A stretch of 64,000 bases of DNA from Archilochus colubris (GCA_023079485.1 CM041104.1:5192864-5256863); one strand, 5' to 3'. Counted from the first letter of the stretch, positions 1 through 14,024 are shown. The notes: generated from the letters alone by a model not told the origin. Numbers and translations are program-made.

Positions 1-361
1 AGAGGTGGCTCAGGGGAGACCTCATCGTTCTCTACAACTACCTGAAAGGAGGGTGTAGCCAGGTGGGGGTTGGTCTCTTTTGCCAAACGACTTTCAACAA
101 GACAAGAGGGCATGGTCTTAAGTTGTGCCAGGGGAAGTTTAGGTTAAATATTAGAAAGAATTTCTTTACGGAAAGAGTGATCTGGCATCGGAATGCGCTG
201 CCCAGGGAAGTGGTGGATTCTCCGTCCCTGGAGATATTTAAAGAGAGACTGGATGTGGCACTCAGTGCCATGGTCTAGCAACCGCAACGGTGGTTCAAGG
301 GTTGGACTCGATGATCTCTGAGGTCCCTTCCAACCCAGACAATTCTATGATTCTATGATTC
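1..361 (+). mobile_element. CR1 LINE, 3' end (truncated by window edge)
   Basis: The open frame at 63-278 reads like the C-terminal end of a CR1 reverse-transcriptase ORF ([41 protein letters not shown]). It is followed by a short 3' UTR containing GGTTGGACTCGATGATCTC and GAGGTCCCTTCCAACCC. It ends in the CR1 hallmark, tandem ATTCTATG repeats at about 341-361, rather than a poly(A) tail. CR1 is the dominant LINE of birds and reptiles, so this supports an avian source. Only the 3' end is in the window, and nothing suggests an active element. Whether the rest exists to the left cannot be seen. Confidence 0.93.
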
Positions 362-2969
362 TCATTTTCCTACTGCCAAAGCCTTTGTCCCATAACCCCA
401 TGTCAGCAAGCTGTGTCATCACCTGACACCTTCCAGTGTGACATTGGTGGGGCAGAGGGGCCCGATCCTGCCCTGCCTGGGCTGCTCTGCTCCCCAGGGG
501 AGCTGATGCTGCTCACGTGCAGACGGGTTCAAGCCATGGCCATGAGCACTGGCTGGATCAGCTCCTGGCAAGAATACAGACTTGTCCTGCACAAGACCCA
601 GATTAGAACAGACAAGTGGTGGAAAATGGCTTTTGAGGAGGTTGGAGTGGAGACAGCCATATCGGGTGTCAGCGGAGCAGGAGGGGCTGGGAAGGGCGAG
701 GCAGAGGGACCCCAGGTCTAAGGTGGGACCAACCCCACCAGCATCTGCCTTGTGGTGAGGAGCTTGATGAAAGATCAGAGGACACTGGGGGATCCTGCAA
801 CAGGCAGGACTGACACCCTGGGAGGAGTAAGTCTGGGAAAAGCTAAAAAATGGGAATTATCAAGTTGTGAAGCATGAGGTTAGGGAGAGTTGAATCACTC
901 AGCAGAGCAGTGAAGGCAAACACAGACACCACCACTGCGGGGCTTTGCAACACAGAGAGCACCTGCAGATGTCACAGTTACTTGGTAACCACAACAAGGT
1001 CACTTCTCCCCCCTTTCCCAGGGACCCAGGAGGAGATGACAGGGCAGGACTCATGCAATGAGACCTTCCCAAGAAGAGGTAAGGGTGCCCCAGCCTGCAA
1101 AGCCACCAGGAGGGATTTGGGAATTGTCCCAAACCCAAAAGCTTCAGCTGCAATTCCTTAAGAAAAGCTTAATATTCTTCATGGAAAGCAGCTGGATTTC
1201 TGTTGATTTAAGCCAAACCTCAGATGTGGGATAGCTGGCATGGCCAGTCTCCTACTGATGCTCAGAAACACACATAAGGAGGAAGAAGGTAAAAGCAAAA
1301 TAACAGATTTCAAATTGGGGGGTCACCTTGTTTTGCTCTATTCCCTCTGATTCCCATTTCACAACCTTCTTTTGGGAGCTGGTGAATGGTGGACCTGTCC
1401 CATGGGTGGAAACACAGTGGTGTTGATGTTTCAGCCACTGAGTTCAGTGAAGGGAAGGACAGAGCTGCTCAGTTCTTTTGCTGCTTGGTTGCATTTAGGA
1501 AGCACTTGTGTGATCAGGGGATGTTGGTAGGCAGGGGCAGAGCATTGCAGAGCAATGAGCAAACCACTCATCTGCTGTGCAGCTGCAGGGAAGCACTGAG
1601 TTTGCGCACCTAGCACTGGGAAACACTGGTCTGGGAAAACTGGGGGAGCTGGGGAGCACTTTTGGGCTGCAGCCTGCACTGGCCATGCTCCGCAGCAAGA
1701 TACCAGAACACTTGTGTGTCTGCTGGTGCTTCAAGTGCCTCAGCTGGGTTCCATGTCCATGGTGTCCATGGTAAAAAACCCACGGGTCCTGGCCCTCATC
1801 AGGATGAAAACCCAGCACCCCCTGGCTGTAGCTGCCATGGTGCCTCTGTGCCAGCCCCTCTTCATCCTGTCCTGGCTGCCTCTCACCCTCCTCATCCTCC
1901 CGGGAAAGGGCAGCAGTGCTTGTGCAGAGTCGGAAGGAAAAGCTTTGCTGTGCTTTTCCATCATGTGCAAAAGGCTGGGGGTTGTGCAGAGCTGAGGGAA
2001 GGCTTGTGCCAAGATCCAGCTTTGCAGCCCTGCTCCCAGTCGGCCGGCCAGCCAGATGAGCTGGGTTAGAGTTTCAACCACAAGCCACGCAAAGGAAGGA
2101 ACAAACTCAAGGGGCAGTGGGGCTGTGACCTCAATTCAACTTAGGAGGGTAGGGGGAGGGCTGGTGTCTCTCTGTTCCTGCATCCCCACTTCCCTTGTGA
2201 GGGGTGACTCCTCTCCATACACCCTGGGGATGTTCAACCCTGCCAGAGTGGTATCCAAGGGTTTGTGGGCATCCCTGGTGATGGTGCCTGGGTGAAACCC
2301 ATCCCATCCCCATCATGCAGGCACATTGGGCAGGAAATGCTTTCATTTTAAATACAGAGCTGGGACCCTCAGAGCTCCCCAGTGTCCTTCTCCCAGACCA
2401 CAGAAAGCTTTCAACTGATCTAACTTTTTAATAAAACATCCTGCAATTCTTGCAGGCTTTATCTCCTTTTTCTTTCCCGCTAGAGCTGACACCACCAGAG
2501 CTGTGTCCCTAGTGAGTCACTGCCTCCCTTCCAGCCCTGAAGCTTTGGTTGTGATTCAGAAGTTGCCCTAGAGCTCTCCAGCTGCAAAGGGATGCAGGGA
2601 AGCAGTCCTGGTCCCTCTCTCTGCCCTTGCCTGTAAGTGGGGGGGTGTTCTAGCACTGGGGAGCAGAAGGAAATACCTGACATTCCTGCTCCATGCTCTC
2701 ATTTCTCAGGCAGGCTTTGCACAGCTGAACTCACTGGGCTCCCGTTCTATTATTGAGGGAGATTTTCTCTCTCCAGTAATGCTGCTCTGCCTGGGGTGAC
2801 CTCTGAGGAACAGCCTTGGGAGGATGGACCGAGGAGGATGCAGGGGACACAGGAATATTCTGCTGTTGGGTTGGGGTCTGGCATCACCACTGCTGAATGA
2901 AGAGGTGGGAGAGAGCAAGGGCAGCCTGAGCTCCAGGGGTGTTTTTCCTTTCTGTATCCCAGACTGAAT

Positions 2970-3022
2970 AAAAAGGAAAAGAAAGAGGAAAGGGAAAGAA
3001 AAGAGGAAAGGGAAAGGAAAGG
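2970..3022 (+). repeat. Purine-rich GAAAG/GGAAA microsatellite
   Basis: An imperfect run of AAAGG, GAAAG and GAGGAAAGG words forms an unbroken purine tract of about 50 bases on the plus strand. It is followed after a short gap by a small CTG run near 3056-3070. No function is suggested. Confidence 0.8.
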
Positions 3023-4560
3023 GTGTCAGTTCTTTATTTCTTGATTTCCCCCCTCTGCTGCTGCTGCTGGCTGGCAGCTGTGCACAGCTCTTCCAACATC
3101 TGGAGTCTCTTGGCTACTGGCTGGGGCTCTAGGAGGACGTGTGGGCTCATGCACATGCTGCCTGGGCCCATGGAACACGGGGAGACACTGGGACTGTGGC
3201 CGGAGGAGCGGGGCAGCCGCCGGCTCAGTGGGACCCCCGGCTCCAGCTCTGCTTCCCCTGCCCATCCCCCCGGGATGGCAGCTCCTGGGGGGGCCCTGAC
3301 AAGGAGAGGGGGGCCCAGTGTCTGCTGGGGAGGTTGTGCAGGGCTGAGACAGGTGAGCCAGCGGGGCTGAGCCCAACTTTCCATCCCTGGCCCCCTTGCT
3401 CCTCTCCTGGCTCCCAGATGTGTGAGGCAGCAGGCGGCGTGAGGAGCGTTCCTGCAGCAGGGCTTGGGAGAAGCCCAAATTCTTGGGAAAGGTACAAAGG
3501 GCCTCATCCCAATGCTGTTGGGATAGCAGGGTCCCTCTGGCATTCTCAGCCATCCCAGTACCCCAGCAGCTGCTGTTCTTGGACTGGAGATGGAAAGTGT
3601 CAGATTGCAGGTACCAAACTGACCATGGAGGCTTCTGAGAAAATGGGGTTGATCCCATAGGTTTATCATGGGGACTAGAGTCCTGAGAGCACTCAGTCAG
3701 CTGAGTGCTGAAGTTTGGGGTGTGTACACTCACAGGGCCCATTTTGCTACCCCAGCCATGGCAGGAGCCATGGACACCTCCGGCACACGTGGCAGGGTCA
3801 GGAGCTGGAAGCAGCAAAATCAAATTTCACCCTCAGTTTTGGAGGGATTATCACTGTTGTTGGATGTCAGATGCTCTACCCCTGTAAGGGGGACACGGCC
3901 CATCTGGCCACGGGCACTGGAGCTTGGCAGGAGAGGCTGGGAAGCCACTGGTTCCCTCTGGTGCTGACCCTGGCTGAGCAATCCCTGGCTGGGGCTGCAG
4001 CCTGGTTTTGGAAGCTCTCAAGGCTTTCAGGGAGGGACCTGCCTTTTTTCCCCTTCATTCACAGACAGGGTTATTTTGACTTGTTAGATGCTTGTGTAGG
4101 AATTTTTTATTATTATTATTTATGTCCTGTCTTTCATGTATGGCATCAGAGAAGTGGAGCCAAAGCCTGGCAGTGGGGAATCTTTGGTCTCACTGGTTTG
4201 AGGGAGCAGAAGCAGCCAGGTTGGAATCATGGTAGGGATGTAAGGCTCTGCCTGCCACAAATTCTGTGTTCTTTGGACCTCACTGCTGGCACTTTCCAGG
4301 TTTAGGGACATGGGGGAAGGAGAGGAACCAGCAGGCATCCACCTGGGCCCCAGTCTTGTTCCCCTCTGCCTGGCAGGAACACCTGTGAAAATAGGTTTTC
4401 CAAGAAACTGGGCTCCAAGGCCCAGCACCCAGAAAAGGACCAGCCTGCTTCTGTTTGGGAGGACACCTACTGATGCCACCACCTGCATTAACCCCTTCCA
4501 CAGGGAGAGACCAGGAGGGGGCTGGAGTTTGCCTTGGCCTCTCCAGCCCCTCTCTCACCA

Positions 4561-4590
4561 TGATTTACACCAGCACAGCCCTGATCCAGC
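4561..4590. repeat. Fragment resembling an ancient palindromic repeat
   Basis: TGATTTACACCAGCACAG followed by CTGATCC resembles one arm of the repeat seen more completely at 11852-11919, 17238-17299 and 20592-20626. Only one arm is clear here, so the call is weak. Confidence 0.3.
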
Positions 4591-6431
4591 CCAATCCTGT
4601 GGTGCTGAGAGGGGCTGGAGGTGCTGGGCTGTCCCGGGCTGCTGGGAGCAGAGTCAGGAAACATAAAATCCGGCAGGGCTGTGCTTGGCAGCCTGGAGCT
4701 GCAGCCCGGGGACTGCCACGTCTGTCAGCAGAAACCACGGGGTCTAAATATGCTCCTTCCCCCTTACCCCCCTCTTCTCCTTCCCCATACGGCCCCCAGG
4801 CTTGCAGGAAAGGGAAGGAGAGACATAGGAAAAAGTCTGGATGAATCCCAGGGGCATGAATCCTTCCAGCCCAGGTGGGATGGATGGTTGGGGTCCCACA
4901 GGAAGAGGAGTGGGAAATCCCTGGGGTGCCCCTGCAAAGGTCCCTTCCTCCTGCCATACTCAGGTTCCTTGTTCCCTCCAGTGTCAATCCTGCCTGATGT
5001 CCCCCAGCCAGGAAAATTGTGTGTCCAGGGAAATTGTGTCCTCAGAGAACGGTGCCACCAGAGCTCCCAGAAGTAGACCAGCAAGGTCCAACGAGGCCAA
5101 GGAGGTTGGGCTGGTGAGGACGCTGGCAGGGGCAGCTACTCTGCAAGGACGTGGAAAGGAAAAGCAAAGCTCCCAAGCAAGACTTCACGACATGTGAAAG
5201 TGTTTATTTCATTGGATGGAGATGGAAAAACAAAACTCCAGCAGCAGCCGTGGAACAAAATCTCCTGCAACAACCCCTGGCCGGGAGCTGCCAGCTCCCA
5301 TTCCTGCTGTGCTTGGGACCCAGCTCACAAGGTCTGTGGCTCTCAGCCCCTCCAAGGAAACAACGAAGCCTGGGAAGGGCAGTAATGAGTCTGTGAACAA
5401 TTAATGTGCACGGGACTAGGCTCTGCTTGGCTAACCCTGGCCTAAAGCTGGGGCTGGCAGTGCTTCTCCAGCTTGAGGCCAGGGGGCTGTGATTAGGCTC
5501 TGGTCCTGAGAAGCAAGCACCATAAAATAGTTGAAATCTCCCTAAAATAGCAGGATGGAGTGGACCACAGGGCAGAGGGGAACAGCAGGTAAATCCCACA
5601 AAATGCCATTACACGAACATGTTTGTTAAAGAACAAAGAACATCTCTGCACCTCCCTCTTCTGGAGATGTGCTGGCAGAGGACCACTGGTGTAGGACATT
5701 CCCAACATGGAGCATCAGACCATGGGGCATTTGCAAGATCTTTTCCATCAGAAGAGCTCAAGACATTTGGCATTTGCTCAGAGGTGAGACCTCAAAGAAG
5801 GGAGGCCAACTGGGACCCACTGGGTTGGTCTCAAGCCTCCCCAGCAGTCAGCTGCACTGGCTAGGAAAAGCTACGTGACTTTCCCAAGCTCCCCAAGGGA
5901 CTTAGAGAGAAGGCTGAGCCAGATGGCAGAGTCCTGACTCTGGGATTGACTGGTCCTGAGACCTCCCAACTCTGGAAGAGCAGATGTGGTGAGAACCGGA
6001 CCTAGCGTAAGTGTCCAGGCTTTGGAGCAAAGAGAGGAAGGACGTAAACCAGAGATAAAGGCACCTGCTTTGAGGTGGTGAAAAGCCCCATGCAGAGTTC
6101 AGAGGTCAGGTGTATTTCTGTTTTGCCTTTGGCACAGTGTGAAAGCAGTCAGACGGAGAGGCTCCGATGCCAGAGGAGATGTGAAGCAATGCTCCTTCCA
6201 GCCTTCCTCACATGATTACTCCACTCAGATCCAGCAGAAAACTCCTGGAGAGGCAGGGAGAAGTTTGAGAAGACATCAAACACCTTCATTGCCTAGGGAA
6301 TTCCTGGCTTCTTTTCTGATACAACATAAGAAGGGGTCCAGTGCATGTCAGCAAGGGGGAGTGTGGGTAATGTGAAGAAAGGGAACAAGGCTGAGAACAG
6401 CCTTCATTTCCCACTGGCTGCAAAACAGCAG

Positions 6432-6472
6432 CTATATATATACATGTATATATAAAATGTATATATAACATG
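6432..6472. repeat. (TA)n-type palindromic microsatellite
   Basis: About 40 bases of alternating TATATA interrupted by CATG and AAAATG. The tract is largely self-complementary and could extrude a hairpin. Confidence 0.85.
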
Positions 6473-9400
6473 TCTGGAAATTTGCAGGGGGATCTGGCCA
6501 GCGTGGCTCTGCATCATTCCACCAGGCACTTCACAAAGGAGCTCAGCACTGTAACACCCTGTGGGACGGGATGGCAGCTCCCAGGCTGAAAAACACCTTT
6601 TCATCTTGCTGGAGTCACTCCAAGGACCTGTTTTTGCTAAAGCAGACAGTGGATGTCCCCTGACCAGCTCCTGTGCAGGCAGGTGAAGCTCAGACTTGCC
6701 CTGCCTACCCTCCATATCACAGGAACCATGCAGTGTCACCACGATGATGTGCCCAGAGGGAGAACCATGGCTGGGAAGGTTTGGCCTCAGTGCTGACTGG
6801 GCTGGCAATCCCTTAGGTGGGGAGACTGTGGGAACTGGGATAGAGGGTGGGGAGAGGACAGAAGGTTATTAATGGAGCTGATGAAATGAATTCACAGATT
6901 TGAGTTTGTTTTCCAGTGTCTGTTTAGAGCAAATCCAACAAGACCATCGGATCTATCAAGGTGCAGCAGCTGCATCCCATGAGGCTTGACACTGGAATGA
7001 AAGAAGTTTGTTCTTTTCTATGTCACACCCAGGGAGCAGCACATAGCTTAAGCCTCTTGATTTCATAAATTAATACAGCCCCCCTCCTGCACGTGCTCTG
7101 CTCTCTTTGAGATGTTTCTGAGGGATGGGAACAACTGGTAGCTCTGTTTCCATATTGATGCTTTGGCCATGAATCCTCTCAATTCCTCCAAGGCCATGGG
7201 GCTGGGCAAGGGAAGGTGGAGTCCAGGAAGCATCCTTGGGGATGGACAGAAAACCAAGAAAGTTTCCAAAATGGAAGCCATCCAGCATAAATACAAGGCT
7301 TGGGCATGTGTGTGGTCTCTATAAATCGAAGCTACTAATTGGCTTTAAATTTGGTGTTACAAAGAATATGGTAAGGCTTCATAACTGAAGCTGGCACTCA
7401 TGAGCAAGGTCCAAGAGATGCCTGTTCCTCAGTGCCCATCACTCATCGAAGGGTGAGCAGCAAAGCAAAATCCTCCCTGACACATTCTCTGGAGATTTCC
7501 CTCCTGCTCCCTCCTCAACACCCTCCAGTGATATCTGCCCCTGTCAACACACACATGGTCAATTCAAAACCTTGCTAGCAAAGAGAGAGAAATCTCCAAA
7601 AGTAGCAGGTGTCCTTAAATCCTGTCAAAATGCATCAGTGCCATCTCTGGAGCGCAGCTGGCCCCGGGAGCCTGGCCTGACCCCGGGATCCTGCCAGGCT
7701 GGGTCCATGCAGAATGCTGGTAATTAGGGCTTGGGAAGCAGCAGCACTGGCAGAGAGGGATGTGCCAGGCTGCTGGGTGCTGCTGCCTGCCCTGCCCACC
7801 CCGCTGGCACCCAACCCGTGCCTGGGAGCAGGAAGCGGAGCATCCACCTCCTCAAAGAGCATCCCAGGGATGTGTCGGCTGCCAGCCCAGCTCCTGGGAA
7901 CTGCTGGGGATCTGGGCAGCGAGGTTTGGCATCAATGGCACCATGGGCAGGGAACCCAGGGGTTGGCGGGGCTGGGGAGGTGATGGGATTGATGGTGAGG
8001 AAGGAGCCGTGGGTCCCACTGAGAGGGGAAGGGGACGGTCAGACAGGTGTCTGCAGGGCAGGCATTCGTTTTCTCCTCCATAATGAAGGGACCAGGACAC
8101 GCCGAGGGAGATCCTTCACTCAAGCAGAATCTGCTCGAAATCTTGGGAGGCTGGGCTGCCAGAGAGATCGCAAAGGGGTTAAGCACTCATTTCTCCATGG
8201 CTGATGGAGTTCGGTGCATGTTGCCTGGAGGTTGTCCAAGGGGCCTGATGTTTTATGTCTTTGGGATGTTTTTGTCTTCCTTCAGTTTCAGTTAGGGCTG
8301 GTATTGTGTTTATATCAGCAAAATTCTGGATGGTTGCCTCTTGGTTTTTCTGGTTTTTGAGGGGTTTTTTGGTTTGGTTTTTGTTTTTTTTAACAAACAG
8401 CTGCTGCTTCTGCTTGTAGAATGTCATACCACTGCCTCCTGCCAGCAGGGAGAAGCTCTTAGCAGGACATGGGTGACAAACGTGATGGTCCATGGCAGAG
8501 CTGCCACTGTTCTGGGTGACACACAGGAAAACGGCTCCACCTCAGCTGCTTCATCAGCAATGACACCAGTGGCTGCAGTGAGGGAATGGGGTGAAGCTCC
8601 TGCTGAGACAGATAGCAAAGCTGCAGGTTAGAGATCTCATGACATGTGTTCTGGTGGGGCCCAAGGCACTCCACAACAGGAATCATGGTGGGACCTTGGC
8701 CCAGAGCAGCAGGGTTGGTGGGTGGCCACGTGTTGGTCTGTCCCTCCTGGATGTTCATCCCTGGAACCAGGCACACAGGGGGAGGAGGACCCATTGCATT
8801 AGTGAGCCTGCAGGATGTCTGTGAGGGCACTGCTTCCTGCTACTCTGGGGACTTGGTGACTTGCCAGGAGATGGCAAAGCCTTATCTGCTGGGGATCCCA
8901 TCCCTGCCCAGCCTCCAGTGCCAGCCCTAGCTAGCCCAGCATCTTACCCACCCAGTCATCTGCTCCACAGAACCCAGTCCCTGAGCTCCATTCCCATCAT
9001 CCCCACGGCATCACCTGCCCCTCCCAGGCCAGCTGCCAGGGCATGAAGCCACCAGGAGCCAATGCAGCCTTGTCACCCAGGCCACACACACTACCCCACC
9101 ACCGCTCCCTGCTTTGCACCAGCATCCCGAAACCAGCACAAGAGCAGGAATGTGAGCAAACACAGACCCCGCCTGGCCCCCACCTACCCCAAATTCCACC
9201 CAGTGCCGAAGAGGGGATGATGGCAAGCAGGAGCAGTTTCAGTCAGCTCTATATTTACTTATGAATTCCAGTCAAGGAGGTGACAAAGGTGCCAGAGACC
9301 TCCCACCCTGGGGCTTTTCACCCCTTGCACCCCAGCATTTCCCCTCACTCCCCAGGGGGGGCAGCTCCCCCTGTCCCAAGTACAGCTACCCTTTGCTCAG

Positions 9401-9864
9401 TCTTTTCCCTTCCTGACAGCTCTCCTTGCTTGCCTGCCTGTCTCTCTCTAGTCCTTCTTCTCCACATTTATTGGAAAAAAGTATTTCTACAGAAGAAAAT
9501 GCAACTGAATCAAAAGAGAAATGGAAAGAAGCACCTTGAAACTTGCTAGACACGCACTTCCTGTACAAGATCAAGGGCCAAATTTTGCTTTCATCACGCT
9601 GGAGAAAAATCTGGACTGTCTCCCCTTGAATTAATGGCATTCCTTTGTAAGGGGAACAGAATTTCATTCATTCTCGCCTCAAACAGCAGCAGAGGGGCCA
9701 TTAATTCTCACAGCTTCCAGTCACATCTGCCCCAGTTCACAGCTCCAGCAAGTCCTGCATGGGAAGTCCCAGATCATTTTCTTGCATCCTTCCTTGACTT
9801 GTCAGCTCATGATAAACACCATCTCATCCCCAGCCCAAATGTAAAGGCACACTGAGTGATTACA

Positions 9865-9900
9865 TCACCTCCAATGAGATAAGATGTAATTTGCATCCAA
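9865..9900. promoter_or_regulatory. Cluster of transcription-factor-like words
   Basis: Within about 35 bases there are TGATTACATCA, CCAAT, a GATA word (GAGATAAGA) and a perfect octamer ATTTGCAT (9889-9896). The cluster sits in an AT-richer pocket of otherwise GC-rich DNA. This is only a candidate conserved noncoding element, since single short motifs occur by chance. Confidence 0.2.
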
Positions 9901-11097
9901 TTTGAATAGCTCTGGATTTCCCCATGGGCTCTCTCCTCCCTCCTTGAGAAATGGTCAGGGGCTAAAGCCTGGTGTCTGCTGCAAGGTGTTCAATCCATGG
10001 TCCCTTGTTTGAATCCAGGGATGGTTGGTCCAGGTTTCAGCCAGGATGGCTGCTGGGGAAACCCTGGCTGGCTGTGGCAGATGCTCTGTCTTGCTGCAGG
10101 GGAGAAACTGCCCCTGCTCCCTGCTGACAGCAGAGCCAGGAAACAACCCCCCTGACACCAGTTCCCAGCCCTGAGGAGGAGGTGGGTGAATGCTGGAAAC
10201 TGATTTGACAGGGAGGCCAAGAGGGACCTTCAAATACTTGGCACCTCTGAACACCTGGGCTGGCCTCCCACCAGTTCCTCACTGCTGCATCCACATCTGG
10301 CAGGGGCCCTGCAGCACCTTCAAGTGGACCTCAAAACACATCAGCTGCCCTGACCAGACCCACCTGGGCTCACTCCCCTGCCCATGGCCCCTGGGCTCTA
10401 TTTAAGCTCTGCCCCAGGGCATTACCTCCCTGTCTGGTCTGGGGTGGCAATGTGTCTTTTGTTCTGGAGGTCATGCACTGCAGGTTGTCTCCAGTCTTCT
10501 TTCTGGATGCTTTTTCTCCCCACTGGCCCCACCAGTGCTGTGGCTTCTGTGATCGACTTGCTCCTGGATTTCAGTCCTGGTAGGATGAAAGCTAACGGTT
10601 TTTTCTGTTGTTTTTTTGTTTCTTTCTCTCTTTTCTGAAGATCACAATGGAAGAACAAGCGGGTAGTGACATTGATAAATAAGGTGCCCCCCCATAGCAT
10701 TAAGGTTTTAATCTACTTAAAGAGGGGATCAGGTGTAGGGCCAGGTTCATTCAAAGCTGGCAGCCAATGTTTGGCATTCTCTCTTTGTCAGTGCAGAATG
10801 AGAGATTAACTCTTAATGCCTCTGAGAAGCAGGGAAGGCAGAGGACTAAGCCAGCTTCTCAGAAGTGCTGGTGGGAAGATAACACTGGCCAAAGCAATGG
10901 CCAGGCTGCCTTGTAGGACCCAGCCACAGAGAGGAACATGCACCAAAGCATCTCGTCCCTTGGCAGTGGGTGAGAATTAAACCAAAGGCAGGAGGCTCTG
11001 GGCAGGCTGAGGTTACCCGTGGCAAGGCAGGGGCTGTCTGGGGACTCAAGTGAGCTGTGGGAGGGGGGCTGGCTGCCAGCCTTGGGGAGGGCTGGGG

Positions 11098-11143
11098 TGA
11101 ACCTGCTGAGGTGGGATCCCTGAACCTGCTGAGGTGGGATTCC
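11098..11143. repeat. Tandem duplication of a 23-bp unit
   Basis: Two adjacent copies of a unit beginning TGAACCTGCTGAGGTGGGAT, differing by one base near the end. This is a recent local duplication. Confidence 0.85.
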
Positions 11144-11851
11144 ATGCTGGGAGAAAGGAGCTAAAGGGGCTTTGGTACAGCACCTCACATCAGTTTTCCT
11201 CTTGGGAGCACTGTGATTGTCATCACCACTGCAGATATGCTCTACAATTAGAGTGAGGGTAGAGGGCAGAATCCTCTGAGCCCCACAGCATTTTCCTTCC
11301 AGAGCACAAGATTAATCTGACTTTTTGGAGCTGGGGCTCTGTGAAAAATCAGTGGGAATAAGCCTGAGGGAGGTGCTGAGAGCCCAGCACCCCACCAGGC
11401 AGCAGGAGCCAGGTGCCTCAGGGCTGGAGGACCCTTTGTCCTGAGGTCAGTCTGATGGCATAGTGATAATTTTTTTTTATTTTTTTTTTTTCCCTTCAGA
11501 AACAACCACCACTTAGGACAACAGTCCAGTAAATGTCCCTTCTTGCTGAAGTCCTTAGGGGCACCAGCAAATTTAGATGGGTATGGAGGATGGGGGCTGG
11601 GGAGTGGTCATGGGGTCCTCTTCATGGTTTTTTTTTTTTGAGCTTGGTCAGTTCTCAGGTGAGCCAAGCAGTTGGAATAACCCTGTTGATTTACATGAAT
11701 TCCTCCAGACACACACTGGGGTTTATGCTCTACTGGCATTTGCATTTCTACAGTCTGGACTCAGGCTGGGAACTTTTATTGGGTGGATTCTAGCAAAACA
11801 GAAGGCAAGGAATAAAAATAACTCTCCCTTTCTGGGCTGGGTTGATTGCTC

Positions 11852-11919
11852 TTACACCGGCATAAATCCAGGCCAGCTCTATTGATTTTTAAGAACTAAC
11901 TGGGTTTATGCTGGTGTAA
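11852..11919. repeat. Ancient palindromic repeat copy
   Basis: The left arm TTACACCGGCATAAATCCAG (11852-11871) and the reverse complement of the right arm (11900-11919) match at 18 of 20 positions, with a 28-base centre. The arms are typical of an old dispersed amniote repeat with TTACACC/GGTGTAA ends. I cannot name the family with certainty. Confidence 0.6.
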
Positions 11920-13990
11920 CTATGTCCCCAGAGCTGTGTGAAATGTTCACAACAAAACCTGAAATTACATGAAACCAGCAGAGCTTTACTGTTTTGGGGT
12001 TTCACTGCAAATTTGGATCTCAGACCAAGCTTGTCAGAAGATTCCTTAAGGTTCATGAACCTTTCAGTCAAGCTTTGGCCTAGAGTCAAGCCAAGCCTGA
12101 GCTGATTTATATCTTTGCATGGAAATAATGTGAAATCAGTGGGGTTTTTTTGGTCTTGAAGTTGAAGCTCACTGCTTGCAGCCCAGCTTGGCTTTTGAGA
12201 GGTTGATTCTCTTTGAAGGTTGAGCTCTAACCTGAGTCTACAGTGGGAGCTGTAGGAGATTGCTGTCTAGATTAAACACAGGCCAGATTTGCAAGGGTGC
12301 TTTGGGGTTTTTATGCACAGCCCTCCAAGTATGGCAGCAGCAAGGTCTGAGCTGCTGCTTTGTGCTCAGAGCTGGGGGAGAAAAAATCTGATGTGATGCA
12401 GTAGGATGGAAGGACACACGTCAGGACCAGTTGGCCCACTGGTGGCCAAAGGGAAGCAAGTGCTGTTATTCCCAGTCCCAGACAGCCCCTCTGGGAGCTG
12501 CAGGAGCTCCTCTGACACTGCTCTTCCCACCACAGGGATGGTGGCTCCTGAGGGTTTTGTACTGTGCAGGCAATGGTGTAGCAGTTCTCTGTGGTTTGGC
12601 AGCTCCTTGGCCAGTCCTGAGTGGGAAGTGCTGGTGGCAGCCCCAGGGGGACTCCTGGAGGTAGCCCAGCCTGCCTGGTTTGCTTCTTTTTGTGGGCCAT
12701 TTGGGGTGAAAAAGGCCAGGACTGGTGTCTCCCTCGTCATCCATAGGTTTGGTGTAGCCATGGTTTGGGAGTATCTGGCTCTGAAGTGTGGTGTGACCCA
12801 TGGCATGGAGCACATCCCACTGTGACATGGCCCCACGGGACCAAGGGCTTTGCCTGGGCTTCTGTGTGACCACCTGTGGCTTCTTGGAAGCAAGGGAAAG
12901 GGCCTGGAGTGGGGCAGAGCAAGGAGGAACTTCTGTACTAGAAGCAGGACAAAAGCAGTACCAGATTCCTTGCCACCATGCAGCTCTTTGCTCAAAAGCC
13001 CGTGAGACAGGGAACACAGCAACTCCTCTGAGAAGCTCCCAGTGATGGGTTTCGGTTTTTTCAGTTTGGTGTCGCTGCAATGCTTTGGAGGTACCTGGAG
13101 CATCCATCTGTCATCACAGCCTTGTGTGTGCCAGCCTTTGCCAGAAAATCTGACCAGGCTGTGTGCCCAGGCTTGCCACCATGGAGTCACTTCTCAAACC
13201 AACAATAAATCAGGAGCTGAGGTTTTCTGGGGTGGCCTGCAGGAGGTACTGCAATAACCCAGGTGGGGTCTGCAGATCCCTCCAGACAAAGGGCTGCAGC
13301 TGCTGAGCTGGGCTGTCTTTGACAGCTCACAGAGCCAAGTTCTCAGCTGTCCTGCAGTGATGGAAAAGATCCCCAGAAATGAAACCCCCACCTTGAGGCA
13401 CTAAACCCAAATGTTCTGATTCCCTAAGCATGTTGGAGCAGCTTCACCAGCCTGCTTCCTGCAGGACTGCTCAACTGAACGTTTTGGATGGCTGGACAAG
13501 TGCTCAGCAACTGCTTGTTGAGCTTTTTCTTTGAATAATGTGATGATGTTGTCCTGGCTGTTTTGTGGCAGTCTTCTTTGAGGGTTTTGGGGACTGAGGT
13601 TCACTGGCAAACCTGTGCTTATCTAATCTGAGACTGGAGAGCAAAATGTAACTTTCTTGGGCAATCAAAGCTAATGAGTGCAATTCAGATGTTAACTTCT
13701 GGCCAGCCATGCACTGAGAAACAAGCCAAAATGAGATTAATAGAAAAATCAATTTGAGGGACTTCACATGTGCTTGCAGAGATGGCCCAAGCAAAACTAG
13801 AGGTGAAATTCAATGGATAAATAACTTGCAATGAGTTATTTGCTCAGCTCTACTTAAGTGGTTGATTATGTGAGTCTTTGGTTAATTGACTTATTGAGTG
13901 GTTGGCGTGGGTTTTTGGCTGCTGGCTTGCTCTCTGCACGTTTTTGCTATTAACTCAGCTGTTTGATGGAACAAGTAGTCTATTGTCTAT

Positions 13991-14024
13991 TTTCTTTTTT
14001 TTTCTTCTTTTTTTTTTTTTTTTT
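13991..14024. repeat. Poly(T) tract with interruptions
   Basis: About 34 bases of T broken by a few C residues. A separate run of about 20 A residues lies at 14596-14615. Neither is joined to a recognisable retrocopy, although poly(A) tracts can mark one. Confidence 0.8.

Noticed and set aside
3026..3823. 265-codon minus-strand open frame
   Set aside because: Rich in Pro, Ser and Gly with no recognisable motif. Overlapping frames of similar length exist on both strands, as expected of GC-rich DNA.
5519..5551. Paired MEF2-like words (CATAAAATAG, CTAAAATAG)
   Set aside because: They are AT-rich words without a nearby gene; too little to call an enhancer.
10395..10410. TATA-like CTATTTAAG as a promoter
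   Set aside because: No exon with a credible donor or coding sequence follows it.
12366..13190. 274-codon minus-strand open frame
   Set aside because: There is no homology I recognise, overlapping long frames lie in other phases, and there is no splice or promoter context.
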